Translations under genes and position numbers: made by a program
The notes under the pieces: generated by a model
The model's input: the letters and a program-made list of their open reading frames with translations, nothing else
Told to the model about the DNA's origin: nothing
Database searches by the model: none
From: Plumapathes pennacea
Lineage: Eukaryota > Cnidaria > Anthozoa > Antipatharia > Myriopathidae
Direction: 5' to 3'
Length of the DNA stretch: 64,000 nt
NCBI GenBank assembly: GCA_964036295.1
Contig: OZ038463.1
Location: 22,121,069 to 22,185,068, forward strand
Part shown: positions 1 through 10,150 of the stretch, piece by piece
How the letters are laid out: the number at the start of each line of letters is the position of its first letter
Numbering within the stretch: the first letter of the stretch is position 1

Positions 1-9
1 CTGTACAAT
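1..9 (-). CDS. First 9 nt of F5/8C exon of left paralogue (edge-truncated)
   Basis: The first ~139 bases match 36494-36630, the start of the F5/8C exon of the main receptor gene and its flanking intron. The acceptor (TTACAG on the minus strand) is at 10-15 and the exon begins at 9 and runs off the left edge. This marks a second, tandem copy of the receptor gene on the same strand. The rest of the gene is outside the window, so its integrity is unknown. Confidence 0.7.
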
Positions 10-138
10 CTGTAACAAGAACGCAGACACAACATTGGAAATAATGGGTTCATCTACATGACCAGAAACATTTGAATGTCACTTTCGATTTATAATAACT
101 TTAGTGGTTTGACCGACTGCACTAAAACAATAGTTTAT

Positions 139-1366
139 CAAAAGTCTTTGATACAATCAATCACAATATTCTTTTATCAAAGATGAATAAGTATGGGATT
201 CGGGGACTACCACATGCTTGGTTCTCCAGTTATATAACCAACCGTAAACAATATGTTAAAATTGGCAACACAGAATCTAGTCTAAAAACCATTGCATGTG
301 GTGTACCACAAGGTTCCACCCTGGGACCATTATTGTTTCTGCTCTATATTAATGACCTGCCTAACTCCTCCAAAAAACTAATATTTAAAATATTTGCTGA
401 TGATACGAACATTTTTTATTCATCAAATAATCCTGAAGAGCTAGAAAGAGTCATTAATGAAGAACTCAGCAATGTATTAAAGTACTGTGCAGCGAATAAA
501 TTATCAATTAATTTTAAGAAAACCAATTACATGATAATAACTTCACCCAGGAAGAAAACTAATATCAGAATAACAACCTGTAATATAGAACAAAAGTCAC
601 AAATTAAATATTTAGGTGTCTTTATTGATGAACATCTGCAATGGGACGCCCAGCTCAAACATGTTAGTAACAAAATAACAAAAAATGTAGGAATCTTATA
701 CAAACTTAGGCATTTTGTCTCTATTAATACACTGAAGCAGCTCTACTATACACTTATTTATCCTTATTTACACTATGGTATAATGAGCTGGGGCACTGCG
801 TGTCAGACTAGGCTAAATAAAATTAAAACAAAGCAAAATATATGCCTTCGCTGTATTTTCTTTGTAAATAAAACAGAAAGTGCAACACCCTATTACACAA
901 TTTTAGAAATCCTAAAGCTTGAGAATGATTTTAATCTTAAAATATCTTCTCTTGTACATAAAATAGATTGTGCAAAAATAAGATTCCCTGCTGCTTTTTC
1001 TAGCTTTGTTCTACCAGCCTCTGAAGTTCATAGCTATAGCACTAGATATGCTACTAACAAAAACCTATATAGACCAGCTTCCAGAACTAATTACGGCCTT
1101 GCAAGATTCAAAGTAATGGCATCAAAAATCTGGGAAACTATACCTCTTGGAATTAAATGTCTGCCTCATAGTAGTTTCAAAAAACAGTATAAGTTATTTC
1201 TCCTTGGTAACCAGACATAAGTAACTTACTCTTCTGCAGAGAGTGTATATATATATGTATTTATTTATTTTCCACACTTGTGAGTAATATGTTCAAATAA
1301 TATGTTCATCCACTAGTTATTCACTCCATTGCAGAGAATTTATGATATATATATATATATATATAT
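139..1366 (+). mobile_element. 5'-truncated LINE, CR1/L2-like, reverse transcriptase part
   Basis: The element starts inside the RT domain (KVFDTINHN, about 150-175) and continues through a 345-codon frame to a 3' UTR with TA-rich repeats. It is inserted in the paralogue intron: homology to the sister intron stops at ~139 and resumes at ~8898. Its 3' tail is split by the Gypsy element, and tail-like units (CATCCACTAGTTAT) reappear at 8579 and ~8685. Confidence 0.8.
183..1220 (+). CDS. LINE reverse transcriptase, C-terminal part
   Basis: Partial non-LTR retrotransposon RT. Visible motifs are GVPQGSTLGPLLFLLYINDL (RT block 4) and the catalytic FADDT at about residue 73, followed by thumb-like sequence and a LYYTLIYPYLHYGI segment typical of CR1/L2/Jockey-group LINEs. 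The first ATG is at 183, but the frame is open back to ~139, so the true protein began further upstream and is lost by 5' truncation. The endonuclease domain is absent. The frame has no stops, suggesting fairly recent insertion. It cannot retrotranspose by itself. Confidence 0.8.
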   Translation: MNKYGIRGLPHAWFSSYITNRKQYVKIGNTESSLKTIACGVPQGSTLGPLLFLLYINDLPNSSKKLIFKIFADDTNIFYSSNNPEELERVINEELSNVLKYCAANKLSINFKKTNYMIITSPRKKTNIRITTCNIEQKSQIKYLGVFIDEHLQWDAQLKHVSNKITKNVGILYKLRHFVSINTLKQLYYTLIYPYLHYGIMSWGTACQTRLNKIKTKQNICLRCIFFVNKTESATPYYTILEILKLENDFNLKISSLVHKIDCAKIRFPAAFSSFVLPASEVHSYSTRYATNKNLYRPASRTNYGLARFKVMASKIWETIPLGIKCLPHSSFKKQYKLFLLGNQT

Positions 1367-1725
1367 TGTAATGCGCGAGCATTAGGTACTAGCAAGTATT
1401 GAGTTGAGTTCGTTAATCGAATGTAATGCGCGAGCATTAGGTGTTCACGTGTGTAAGTTTAGTCCGTTTGTTGTCCGTTAAGTGTTAGCGTATGTAGTAA
1501 AGTCCGTTAAAGTGGCGACTGATAGCGAATCGGTTAGCGTGTGTCTAGTATAAAAGGGATCACAAGCCGTTGTAGTACGAGTTTTGTACGAGTTTTTGTA
1601 CGGGAGTTTGTACGAGAGTTCCGTATGAGTCATTTTGTATGAGTCGACGTACTGTTGAGAGGTTAATACAGTTGGACGTTGTTGAAGCTCTGTTTCCTGT
1701 GTTTGTGGACCCTGGGTACGTTACA
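1367..1725 (+). repeat. 5' LTR of Gypsy element 1
   Basis: 359 bp, TGTAATG...TTACA. It carries TATAAAAG at 1549-1556, a likely core promoter. A 21-bp segment that contains the inverted repeat AATGC-GCGA-GCATT occurs twice, at 1367 and 1422. It appears identical to the 3' LTR. Confidence 0.95.
1549..1556 (+). promoter_or_regulatory. TATA box in 5' LTR
   Basis: TATAAAAG lies about 180 bp before the LTR end; the same sequence recurs in the 3' LTR at 7096-7103. Position fits the U3 promoter of an LTR element. Transcription start is inferred to be just downstream. Confidence 0.6.
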
Positions 1726-1727
1726 AT

Positions 1728-1739
1728 TGGTGGCAGCGG
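1728..1739 (+). other. Primer-binding site of Gypsy element 1
   Basis: TGGTGGCAGCGG starts 2 nt after the 5' LTR and begins with the TGG that pairs with a tRNA CCA end. The cognate tRNA would end CGCTGCCACCA; I did not identify it with certainty. Confidence 0.6.
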
Positions 1740-1927
1740 TGTGGGCAATCAAGCACAAGGATCGTGAGTATAGTTTTTAAGTTTAATTTGTCGTTTTGCG
1801 ACCTTCGCGGGAGAACTCGTCGAGTAGCCGTTGGACCAGAAACGGTTGAAGTAGTCGACTCGTTGGAACTGAATAGCCGTTCATCAGAAGCAATTGTAGT
1901 CGTCGGGACTTTCTTCTGCCAGTGGAT

Positions 1928-3400
1928 ATGGCAAATGATCGGGTTGACTCCGAGTTTGATATGGACCCGGAATATCGGGACGGCGAACCTCCAAGCCCGT
2001 CGCTATCGCAGTCAAGAGATTCGTCGGAAACCCCCGTTACAGCACCTCCTAACGATGCCATTTCGTCCGTATTACAAGGGCTGGTTCGTCGAATGGACGA
2101 CATGGGTCAACAAATACAACAAATATGGCGGACCTTTCAAATGCCTGAGAGCCGCGCGAGGACTGGGCGCGATTCCGCGCGAGAACCGGAAGCCATATAT
2201 CCAAGAGAACCGGAAGCATATCGCAGACGTGGGCAAGTTTACCGCGGAGAGCCGGACGAATACCGCGAACGTAGTCCAGTTAATCAGAGGGAATCGGAAG
2301 AATACCGGGAGCGCAGTCCAGTTTATCCCAGGGAACCGGAAGAATATCGTGATCGTGGGTCTCGTGAGCGTAGTCCAGTATATTCCAGGACACCAGAAGA
2401 ATACCGTGAGCGTGAGTCCATTAATCATCGAAAGCCATTAGTACGGCCAACAGCCTTCGATGGAAAGATGCCGTGGGAAGATTACCGGGTACAATTTGAG
2501 CTGGTCTCAGACTTGAACGGCTGGGACGATCACACAAAAGCCTCCTACCTCGCGGCGAATCTGCAGGGGTCCGCTTTGGCAGTACTTGGAGACTTGGACG
2601 ACAATCAACGCCGGGATTATGGGGATTTAGTAAAGGCGCTGAACTGGCGGTTCGGGTTTGAAAGGCAAACTGAAATCTTCCGAGCCCAGTTGAAAAGTCG
2701 CACCCGAAAGAGGGATGAAAGTCTCCCAGAACTCGCTCAGGCAGTGAAGCGATTGGTAAAGAAGGCCTACCCTGAGGCGCCTATCACTTTGAGGGACTCA
2801 CTCGGGAGAGATTACTTCATCGATGCTCTTCTGGATGGTGACATGCGCTGGAGAGTGACCCAGGCCAGACCAAAGTCTCTGCAAGATGCAGTCACCACAG
2901 CTGTCGAACTCGAAGCCTTTCAGACCGCTGAACGGCAGAGAGGACGCAGCTACACCAGGGTGGCAACGAGTGTGACCAGTGGAGAAGAGCAAGGAGGATT
3001 GCATGAGCTACTTAAGGAAATCGTGGCGGGCCAACATTCCCTGTTTAAGCAGTTGGCGGACAAAAATGATGGAGGGAAACGAACTAGTAAACCTCGGGCC
3101 ACCTCTTCAATGCCGAGTACGGGCCGAACATGCTGTACCTGTAACGAAAGAGGGCATTTCAGGAGGGATTGTCCAGTTGAGCAGGAAAGAAATGTAGATC
3201 GGCGCACTGACATGTTTCACGACACTGCTTCCAGAAACGGCGAGACACGAAATCGGCAGGGAAACGGTGAGCCGCAGAATCGGCAGGGAAACGGCGAGAC
3301 ACGGAATCGGCAGGGAAACGGCGAGCTGCAGAATTGGCAGGGAAACGGCGAGAGGCCGAGTTTGGGGGTCGAAACTCGGTCGGAATACCAGCAACAGTAG
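1928..3400 (+). CDS. gag: Gypsy Gag polyprotein
   Basis: Structural protein of the LTR element, 490 codons from the first ATG at 1928. The N-terminal third is charged and carries imperfect repeats built on REPEEYRER and RSPVY (about residues 85-175). A retrotransposon gag capsid-like domain follows (about 180-330; WEDYRVQFEL, LPELAQAVKRLVKKAYP). One CCHC zinc knuckle (CTCNERGHFRRDC, ~403-416) binds nucleic acid. The C-terminus is a tandem 9-residue repeat (NRQGNGETR and variants) encoded by a 27-nt repeat that carries slippery heptamers. It ends at TAG 3398-3400 and overlaps pol in the -1 frame. Confidence 0.9.
   Translation: MANDRVDSEFDMDPEYRDGEPPSPSLSQSRDSSETPVTAPPNDAISSVLQGLVRRMDDMGQQIQQIWRTFQMPESRARTGRDSAREPEAIYPREPEAYRRRGQVYRGEPDEYRERSPVNQRESEEYRERSPVYPREPEEYRDRGSRERSPVYSRTPEEYRERESINHRKPLVRPTAFDGKMPWEDYRVQFELVSDLNGWDDHTKASYLAANLQGSALAVLGDLDDNQRRDYGDLVKALNWRFGFERQTEIFRAQLKSRTRKRDESLPELAQAVKRLVKKAYPEAPITLRDSLGRDYFIDALLDGDMRWRVTQARPKSLQDAVTTAVELEAFQTAERQRGRSYTRVATSVTSGEEQGGLHELLKEIVAGQHSLFKQLADKNDGGKRTSKPRATSSMPSTGRTCCTCNERGHFRRDCPVEQERNVDRRTDMFHDTASRNGETRNRQGNGEPQNRQGNGETRNRQGNGELQNWQGNGERPSLGVETRSEYQQQ
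3259..3346 (+). promoter_or_regulatory. Tandem -1 frameshift slippery sites at gag/pol overlap
   Basis: GGGAAAC occurs at 3259, 3286, 3313 and 3340, each 27 nt apart and each read as G GGA AAC in the gag frame, the canonical XXXYYYZ arrangement. Pol is in the -1 frame and is open from 3271 after a TGA at 3268-3270. Slippage at copies 2, 3 or 4 would therefore give Gag-Pol, while slippage at copy 1 would hit the TGA. A downstream pseudoknot was not verified. Confidence 0.6.
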
Positions 3401-6400
3401 GACCCATAACTTCTGAAGTCAAGATTGGCGCAGTTAACACCGAAGGACAGTCTGTGATGTTCGTCGCAGGGAACATTGAGGGAACTTCTGTGCGTTTTCT
3501 GCTAGACACGGGAGCCAATGTAACAATCATAAATCCGACTGTGTATTATGAAATCCCAGAGAGTCGCAGGCCGTCTTTGGAAGAAGTAAAGACGAGAATG
3601 GTCCTTGCAGATGGGAGTAGCGTGCCATTTTTGGGGCGAAGCATCTTTAAACTTACCATTGACGGGAGATTGCTGGAGCAGGAGATTTGGGTCGCAAGTA
3701 TTGATCTGGAGGGCATACTTGGGATGGACTTCTTAAGGCGACATGGCTGTGGCATCGTACCGAGAGATGGGCAGCTGGAGCTAATTTTTCCTGTTCGCAA
3801 AGAGAAAGAGGTTATGGAAGCACACTCTGATGAAGTTGTTCCACCGAGATGCTGTAAAGTGGCAGTAGAATGCACAGTTTCTGTTCCTGCTAGGGGTGAA
3901 GTGGTGGTACCAGGAAAAGTGGTTGGGGCGGGGGAAGGTAACTGGACAGCTTTGGTGGAGCCCTCGGCGAGGTTTACACATCTGAGTAAGCTTTTGGTGG
4001 CAAGGACTCTAGTATGCACCGGGGAGGAATCAGTGCCACTTCGCATTCTGAACCCGACAGACCGACCACGACGTGTGTATAGAGATACGGTGGCAGCACT
4101 GGCTGAACAACTTGAGGATGGTGGAGACAACATCGCTGTGACTAGTTCAGAGGAAGGAACAGAGATCGCGGAAGGTCGTCTGTCAACCACGCCTACTACT
4201 GTACCAGAACATCTCTGTGATCTGTTTGAACGGAGTACGGAACATCTGGACGAGACTGCTCAGAAAGATGCTGTTAAAAGCCTGCTAAGCCAATATGCTG
4301 ATGTTTTTGCAAGTTCATCGGAAGATCTTGGTCGTACTGGTTTGGAAAAACACAAGATCAATACTGGGGATGCTCCTCCTATTAAACAGCCAGCCAGGCG
4401 AATACCCATGCACATGAGATCCACAGTGGATGAGGAAGTAAAGAAAATGCTGAAGAAGGAAGTTATCGAGCCCTCTTCAAGTCCGTGGTCATCACCAGTG
4501 GTGTTAGTGAGGAAGAAAGATGGGTCGATTCGTTTCTGTATCGACTATCGGAAGCTTAACAACCTGACGATAAAAGACTCCTATCCACTGCCTCGAATTG
4601 ACGATTCTTTGGACGCCCTCTCCGGATCTCAATGGTTTTCGACTTTAGATCTCGCGAGTGGTTACTGGCAAGTCGAAATGGCTGAGGAGGATAAGCATAA
4701 GACAGCATTTACCACGGGTGATGGCCTCTACCAGTTTCGGGTGTTGCCATTTGGACTGTGCAATGCACCTGCAACCTTCGAAAGACTCATGGGTAAAGTT
4801 TTGGCTGGCTTACCCTGGAAGATTTGTCTAGTGTATTTGGATGATGTGATTGTTTACGCCACAACATTCTCGGATGAACTGGAAAGGCTCCGAGTCGTAT
4901 TTGAAAGGCTGCGAGCTGCCAAGCTAAAGTTGAGCCCCAAGAAATGCCATTTATTCCGGACGGAAGTTCTATTCCTTGGGCACGTTGTGGGCCGGAATGG
5001 TGTTGGTACGGACCCTGCTAAGGTTGATGCTGTGAAGAAATGGCCTGTTCCGGGGAACCAGAAGGAAGTTCGTAGTTTCTTGGGATTGTGCTCCTACTAT
5101 CGCAAATTCGTGTCGGGTTTTGCGGGCATTGCTACACCACTTCATCGCTTGACAGAGCGTGGCGAGGAGTTCCTGTGGACAGAGGAGTGTGAAACAGCCT
5201 TTGAACGACTAAAGGACATACTCACCTCTACGCCTGTGCTGGCCTACCCAAATGCCACAGACATGTTTGTCTTGGACACCGATGCTAGTGGAACGTGTTT
5301 AGGAGCCGTGTTGTCTCAAGTTCAGGACGGGACAGAGAAAGTTGTTGCCTATTACAGCAAAGTGTTGTCGAAAACAGAGAGAAATTACTGCGTTACTAGG
5401 CGAGAACTCCTGGCTGTGGTTGCTGCGATTAGACATTTTCACCATTACTTATTTGGGCGTCGTTTTCTTATTCGCACCGATCATCGTGCTCTCAATTGGC
5501 TGATAAGTTTTAAGAATCCTGAAGGACAAATCGCAAGATGGCTGGAAGTGCTTGGGAACTATGATTTTGTGCTGAAACATCGCCCTGGAAAACAACACGG
5601 GAATGCAGATGCACTGTCCAGGAGATCATCGACATGTGAAGAGTGTCAGCAGTGTTTGAATGCCGAGAGGAGAGACCTGGGAAGGAAAGGCATTCAAGGT
5701 CAAGCTCACGTGAAGTTTTGTAATCAAGGAACGAAAGATACACATGGCACAAATGAAACTCCCTCTTGCATGGAGGGGTGGGTACAACAGTGGTCAACAG
5801 AAGAACTCCACCGGGCTCAGGCTGATGACCCGACGATCGCACCAATCTTAAAGTGGCTTCAGGAGGGGAATGGACGACCAGCATGGGCGGAAATTGCACC
5901 ATTAAGTCCTTCCATCAAAGCGTACTGGGCACAGTGGGAGAACTTGTGTCTTCGAGATGGGGTCGTATATCGTCGCTGGGAGTCAGAGGATGGTGATCGT
6001 GTGACATTTAAGTTGGTCTTGCCTGGAAATATGCGACGGGAAGTGATGGTGCATTTACATGATTCACAAACGGCAGGGCATCTTGGAGTGAAGAAGACCA
6101 CAGCACGGGTGAAGGAGAGATTCTACTGGTGTGGGAGCAGCCGTGATGTCAGAGAGTGGTGCCAGAAGTGTGACCTGTGTGCATCAAGACGAGGGCCACG
6201 GAGGACCCCTCGGGCACCAATGCAGAGCTATTCTGTAGGAGCTCCTTTTGAAAGAGCTCGAGGGCATCTGCGATTAGAAACCCAGAGACACAAACGACTG
6301 TATGATCACAAATTGAATGTTTCCAAGTTCAAGCAAGGAGATCCAGTTTGGTTCTTCAATCCAAGGCGCAGAAAGGAATACAGTCCAAAATTACAGCGTC

Positions 6401-6696
6401 CATGGGAGGGGCCATACACTATTGTAAAAAAGATCAACGATGTGGTGTACAGAATTCGGCGGAGTCCATCTTCGAAGTGTAAGGTGGTCCACCATGATAA
6501 GTTACAGCCCTACAAAGGACAAAGTCATGATGATGATGATGATGAGAGTTGGAGGAGCCAACAAGGCCATGATGATGATGGGAACCGGAGGAACCGACGA
6601 GGACGTGACTGTGATGAAAGCAGGTGCCTGGGAGAGGGACCACGGAGGAGTACAAGAGGACGGAGGCGACCAGTGCACTTTGAGCAATTTTGCTAG
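3271..6696 (+). CDS. pol: Gypsy Pol polyprotein lacking integrase catalytic core
   Basis: The frame is open from 3271 with no ATG near its start, consistent with expression by -1 frameshift from gag. Domains: aspartic protease (FLLDTGAN, catalytic Asp at 3505); reverse transcriptase (LPFGLCNAPATFERLM near 4745, YLDD at 4834-4845); RNase H (DTDASG at 5275, TDHRALNWL); integrase zinc-binding HHCC region (HLHDSQTAGHLG, WCQKCDLC). The sequence then passes directly from SVGAPFERA to the integrase C-terminal region and a GPY/F-type module (WEGPYTIVKK). The DDE core, about 190 residues in relatives, is missing without loss of frame at about 6250-6262. The C-terminus has an Asp-rich run from GAT repeats. 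Confidence 0.9.
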   Translation, partial: AAESAGKRRDTESAGKRRAAELAGKRREAEFGGRNSVGIPATVGPITSEVKIGAVNTEGQSVMFVAGNIEGTSVRFLLDTGANVTIINPTVYYEIPESRRPSLEEVKTRMVLADGSSVPFLGRSIFKLTIDGRLLEQEIWVASIDLEGILGMDFLRRHGCGIVPRDGQLELIFPVRKEKEVMEAHSDEVVPPRCCKVAVECTVSVPARGEVVVPGKVVGAGEGNWTALVEPSARFTHLSKLLVARTLVCTGEESVPLRILNPTDRPRRVYRDTVAALAEQLEDGGDNIAVTSSEEGTEIAEGRLSTTPTTVPEHLCDLFERSTEHLDETAQKDAVKSLLSQYADVFASSSEDLGRTGLEKHKINTGDAPPIKQPARRIPMHMRSTVDEEVKKMLKKEVIEPSSSPWSSPVVLVRKKDGSIRFCIDYRKLNNLTIKDSYPLPRIDDSLDALSGSQWFSTLDLASGYWQVEMAEEDKHKTAFTTGDGLYQFRVLPFGLCNAPATFERLMGKVLAGLPWKICLVYLDDVIVYATTFSDELERLRVVFERLRAAKLKLSPKKCHLFRTEVLFLGHVVGRNGVGTDPAKVDAVKKWPVPGNQKEVRSFLGLCSYYRKFVSGFAGIATPLHRLTERGEEFLWTEECETAFERLKDILTSTPVLAYPNATDMFVLDTDASGTCLGAVLSQVQDGTEKVVAYYSKVLSKTERNYCVTRRELLAVVAAIRHFHHYLFGRRFLIRTDHRALNWLISFKNPEGQIARWLEVLGNYDFVLKHRPGKQHGNADALSRRSSTCEECQQCLNAERRDLGRKGIQGQAHVKFCNQGTKDTHGTNETPSCMEGWVQQWSTEELHRAQADDPTIAPILKWLQEGNGRPAWAEIAPLSPSIKAYWAQWENLCLRDGVVYRRWESEDGDRVTFKLVLPGNMRREVMVHLHDSQTAGHLGVKKTTARVKERFYWCGSSRDVREWCQKCDLCASRRGPRRTPRAPMQSYSVGAPFERARGHLRLETQRHKRLYDHKLNVSKFKQGDPVWFFNPRRRKEYSPKLQRPWEGPYTIVKKINDVVYRIRRSPSSKCKVVHHDKLQPYKGQSHDDDDDESWRSQQGHDDDGNRRNRRGRDCDESRCLGEGPRRSTRGRRRPVHFEQFC

Positions 6697-6899
6697 TGAC
6701 ATTTTATTTTACCTGTTGATCTGTCTTGGGTTGAAGCAATGGCCTTAACTGCACCCTTTGATGCAAGGATGCATCAGGTTTTGAAGGGGGGGAAGCAGAA
6801 AAGTTTAAGTTAAGGGATTGTTAGATTTAAGATTTAAGAAGTTCGGTGTTATAGTCCTGTTTTTTCACTTTTGTTGATGCGAGGACGCATCAGGTCCTT

Positions 6900-6913
6900 A
6901 GGGAAGGGGCAAA
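6900..6913 (+). other. Polypurine tract of Gypsy element 1
   Basis: A purine-rich stretch (GGGAAGGGGCAAA) lies directly against the 3' LTR. This is the expected plus-strand primer site. Confidence 0.7.
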
Positions 6914-7272
6914 TGTAATGCGCGAGCATTAGGTACTAGCAAGTATTGAGTTGAGTTCGTTAATCGAATGTAATGCGCGAGCATTAGGTGTTCACGTGTG
7001 TAAGTTTAGTCCGTTTGTTGTCCGTTAAGTGTTAGCGTATGTAGTAAAGTCCGTTAAAGTGGCGACTGATAGCGAATCGGTTAGCGTGTGTCTAGTATAA
7101 AAGGGATCACAAGCCGTTGTAGTACGAGTTTTGTACGAGTTTTTGTACGGGAGTTTGTACGAGAGTTCCGTATGAGTCATTTTGTATGAGTCGACGTACT
7201 GTTGAGAGGTTAATACAGTTGGACGTTGTTGAAGCTCTGTTTCCTGTGTTTGTGGACCCTGGGTACGTTACA
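6914..7272 (+). repeat. 3' LTR of Gypsy element 1
   Basis: 359 bp, apparently identical to the 5' LTR, ending TTACA before ATAT. Identity implies insertion within a very short evolutionary time. Confidence 0.95.
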
Positions 7273-7285
7273 ATATATACATCTT

Positions 7286-7420
7286 ATTCGATGGTTTAGC
7301 GCGTAATACGGGCCGGTATTTTACGAGTTGCTCGTATTTTTCCGAGCCCCGCCGCGGGGCGAGGAAAAATGCGAGTAACGAGTAAAATGCCGGCCCGTAT
7401 TACGCGCTAAACCATCGAAT
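7286..7420. repeat. 135-bp near-perfect palindrome
   Basis: The left arm starting ATTCGATGGTTTAGCGCG is repeated in reverse complement to end ...CATCGAAT, with a GC-rich centre (CCCCGCCGCGGGG, about 7347-7359). It would extrude as a long hairpin. It sits just right of the Gypsy element and abuts a TIR element. It resembles a short fold-back MITE. Confidence 0.8.
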
Positions 7421-7426
7421 GAGGGA

Positions 7427-8897
<1,471 letters not shown>

Positions 8898-9393
8898 GTG
8901 AATAAAGAACTTATTGAAGGATTTGCACAAACAACAGTGATGATCCTTTCTTGTTCTAGTTTTCCAAGATGAGTTCATTTTGGAACAAACAAAATTTCTG
9001 TTTAGTTTTGATAATATTAATCAGTTGCAAGAGTCCTACAGACTATATTTGTTTTTCTACTGTTCTTTTTGACTGTGGAACTTTTACAGAGACTACCTCG
9101 AGATGACTTCAATTTGTTAGTAAACTTATTAGTAAACTTTATAAATCTATTTACATCCACGCCTTTTAAAACACCAAGGAATCCGGAGTAAAAATGCCCT
9201 TGAAACTTTCTTTGCATTCAGCCGATCTTATTGCACCTCAACTACTCCACAGTTAATACATTTCCTCTGGTGTTCTACAACTGACCTGTTGCCTATAGTT
9301 ATATACGATATTCTACTCAGTATTTTTAACTTTGTCTAATAAATTGTACTTGCAATTACTTTTTCATCGCAAGTCATGCAAATCTGTACTTAC
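8898..9393 (-). other. Paralogue intron homologous to 36630-37165
   Basis: This stretch aligns with the intron between the microexon and the F5/8C exon of the main gene (for example AACAGTGATGATC and TTGCAAGAGTCCTA). It lacks the MITE present at 36871-37015 in the main gene. Confidence 0.7.
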
Positions 9394-9423
9394 TGTTCGC
9401 TGCTTTCACTGTCCAAAAGATAT
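9394..9423 (-). CDS. 30-nt microexon of left paralogue
   Basis: Flanked by a TTTCTTTCAG acceptor and a GTAAGTAC donor on the minus strand, phase 1 on both sides. It encodes IFWTVKAAN in frame between the exon at 12418-12451 and the F5/8C exon at position 9. The same microexon at 37166-37195 encodes IFWAVKAAN: of three base changes two are silent. With exon 1 it completes a signal peptide with a VKA cleavage-type motif. Confidence 0.65.
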
Positions 9424-10150
9424 CTGAAAGAAATGCACAATCTCACTTCGTAAATCTTATTAAATTATATTATTAAGGCGTAGTTTTCTGTACGCACGTA
9501 TTTGGTTTGGATGCAGCCCAGGCTGGAGTATTATGGCCTCTGATAAATATGTAGGTGTCGAAAATAAGTTGTGCATATACAAACTGAGTAATGAAGTCAC
9601 GGATAGACTTTTTTCTTTGCGGCTTGGACGGTCTCTTTCTGGTTCAGAGATTCAGAATTGAAGAATTCTAAATTCTCCCATTTCGAGCGCCATACTAAGT
9701 TTTATAACTTTCATCCTGTGCCGCCTTGTAAATGAGGGTTTTCAAATCTGAGACTAATTCGAATATAAGGTTCAGCGAAAGTGGAGGCCCGAGGAAACGG
9801 ATGCGAACTTCGACATACCTAAAATTGAGCAAATGTTACAATGTGGCCTTAAGCCAGTTCTATTAAATATCTACTCCCGCAAAAGTACTTTTTACAAATT
9901 CGCGAGCTTACAGCTGTCTTGCTGCTTTGAATTCTTTGCCAGTTTGGGACGGTCTCGTTCCAGTTCAAAGGTTCTAAGAAGAATTCTATATGATTGCTGC
10001 ATTTGTTTGTCGATATAAATTTCGAATGCTTTCAGTTCAAGCGCCACACTATATTCACCCTCTGCCGCCTTGGAATGGAAGGTTTTGAAAGCTAAGACTT
10101 TCGAATACGCAGCTCGAACAAGTTGAACGCCTGCGGAAACGGATCCGTCA
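9424..10150. other. Intron 1 of paralogue: diverged direct repeats
   Basis: Segments at about 9610-9830 and 9925-10145 are diverged direct copies (shared GACGGTCTC, GAGCGCCA and GCCGCCTTG anchors). On the minus strand the right copy is open from about 10142 to 9893 without a stop, while the left copy has stops. No known protein is recognised. Confidence 0.4.

Larger units (their letters stand above)
1367..7272 (+). mobile_element. Gypsy-type LTR retrotransposon with identical LTRs and no integrase core
   Basis: Two 359-bp LTRs (1367-1725 and 6914-7272) look identical base for base on reading. They begin TG and end CA, and the element is flanked by ATAT on both sides (1363-1366, 7273-7276), a possible 4-bp target duplication in TA-rich DNA. 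Order is LTR, primer-binding site, gag, pol (protease, RT, RNase H, integrase remnant), polypurine tract, LTR. This PR-RT-RH-IN order is that of Ty3/Gypsy. No envelope frame is present. Both coding frames are open, yet the integrase catalytic core is deleted, so it would need integrase supplied in trans. Confidence 0.95.
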
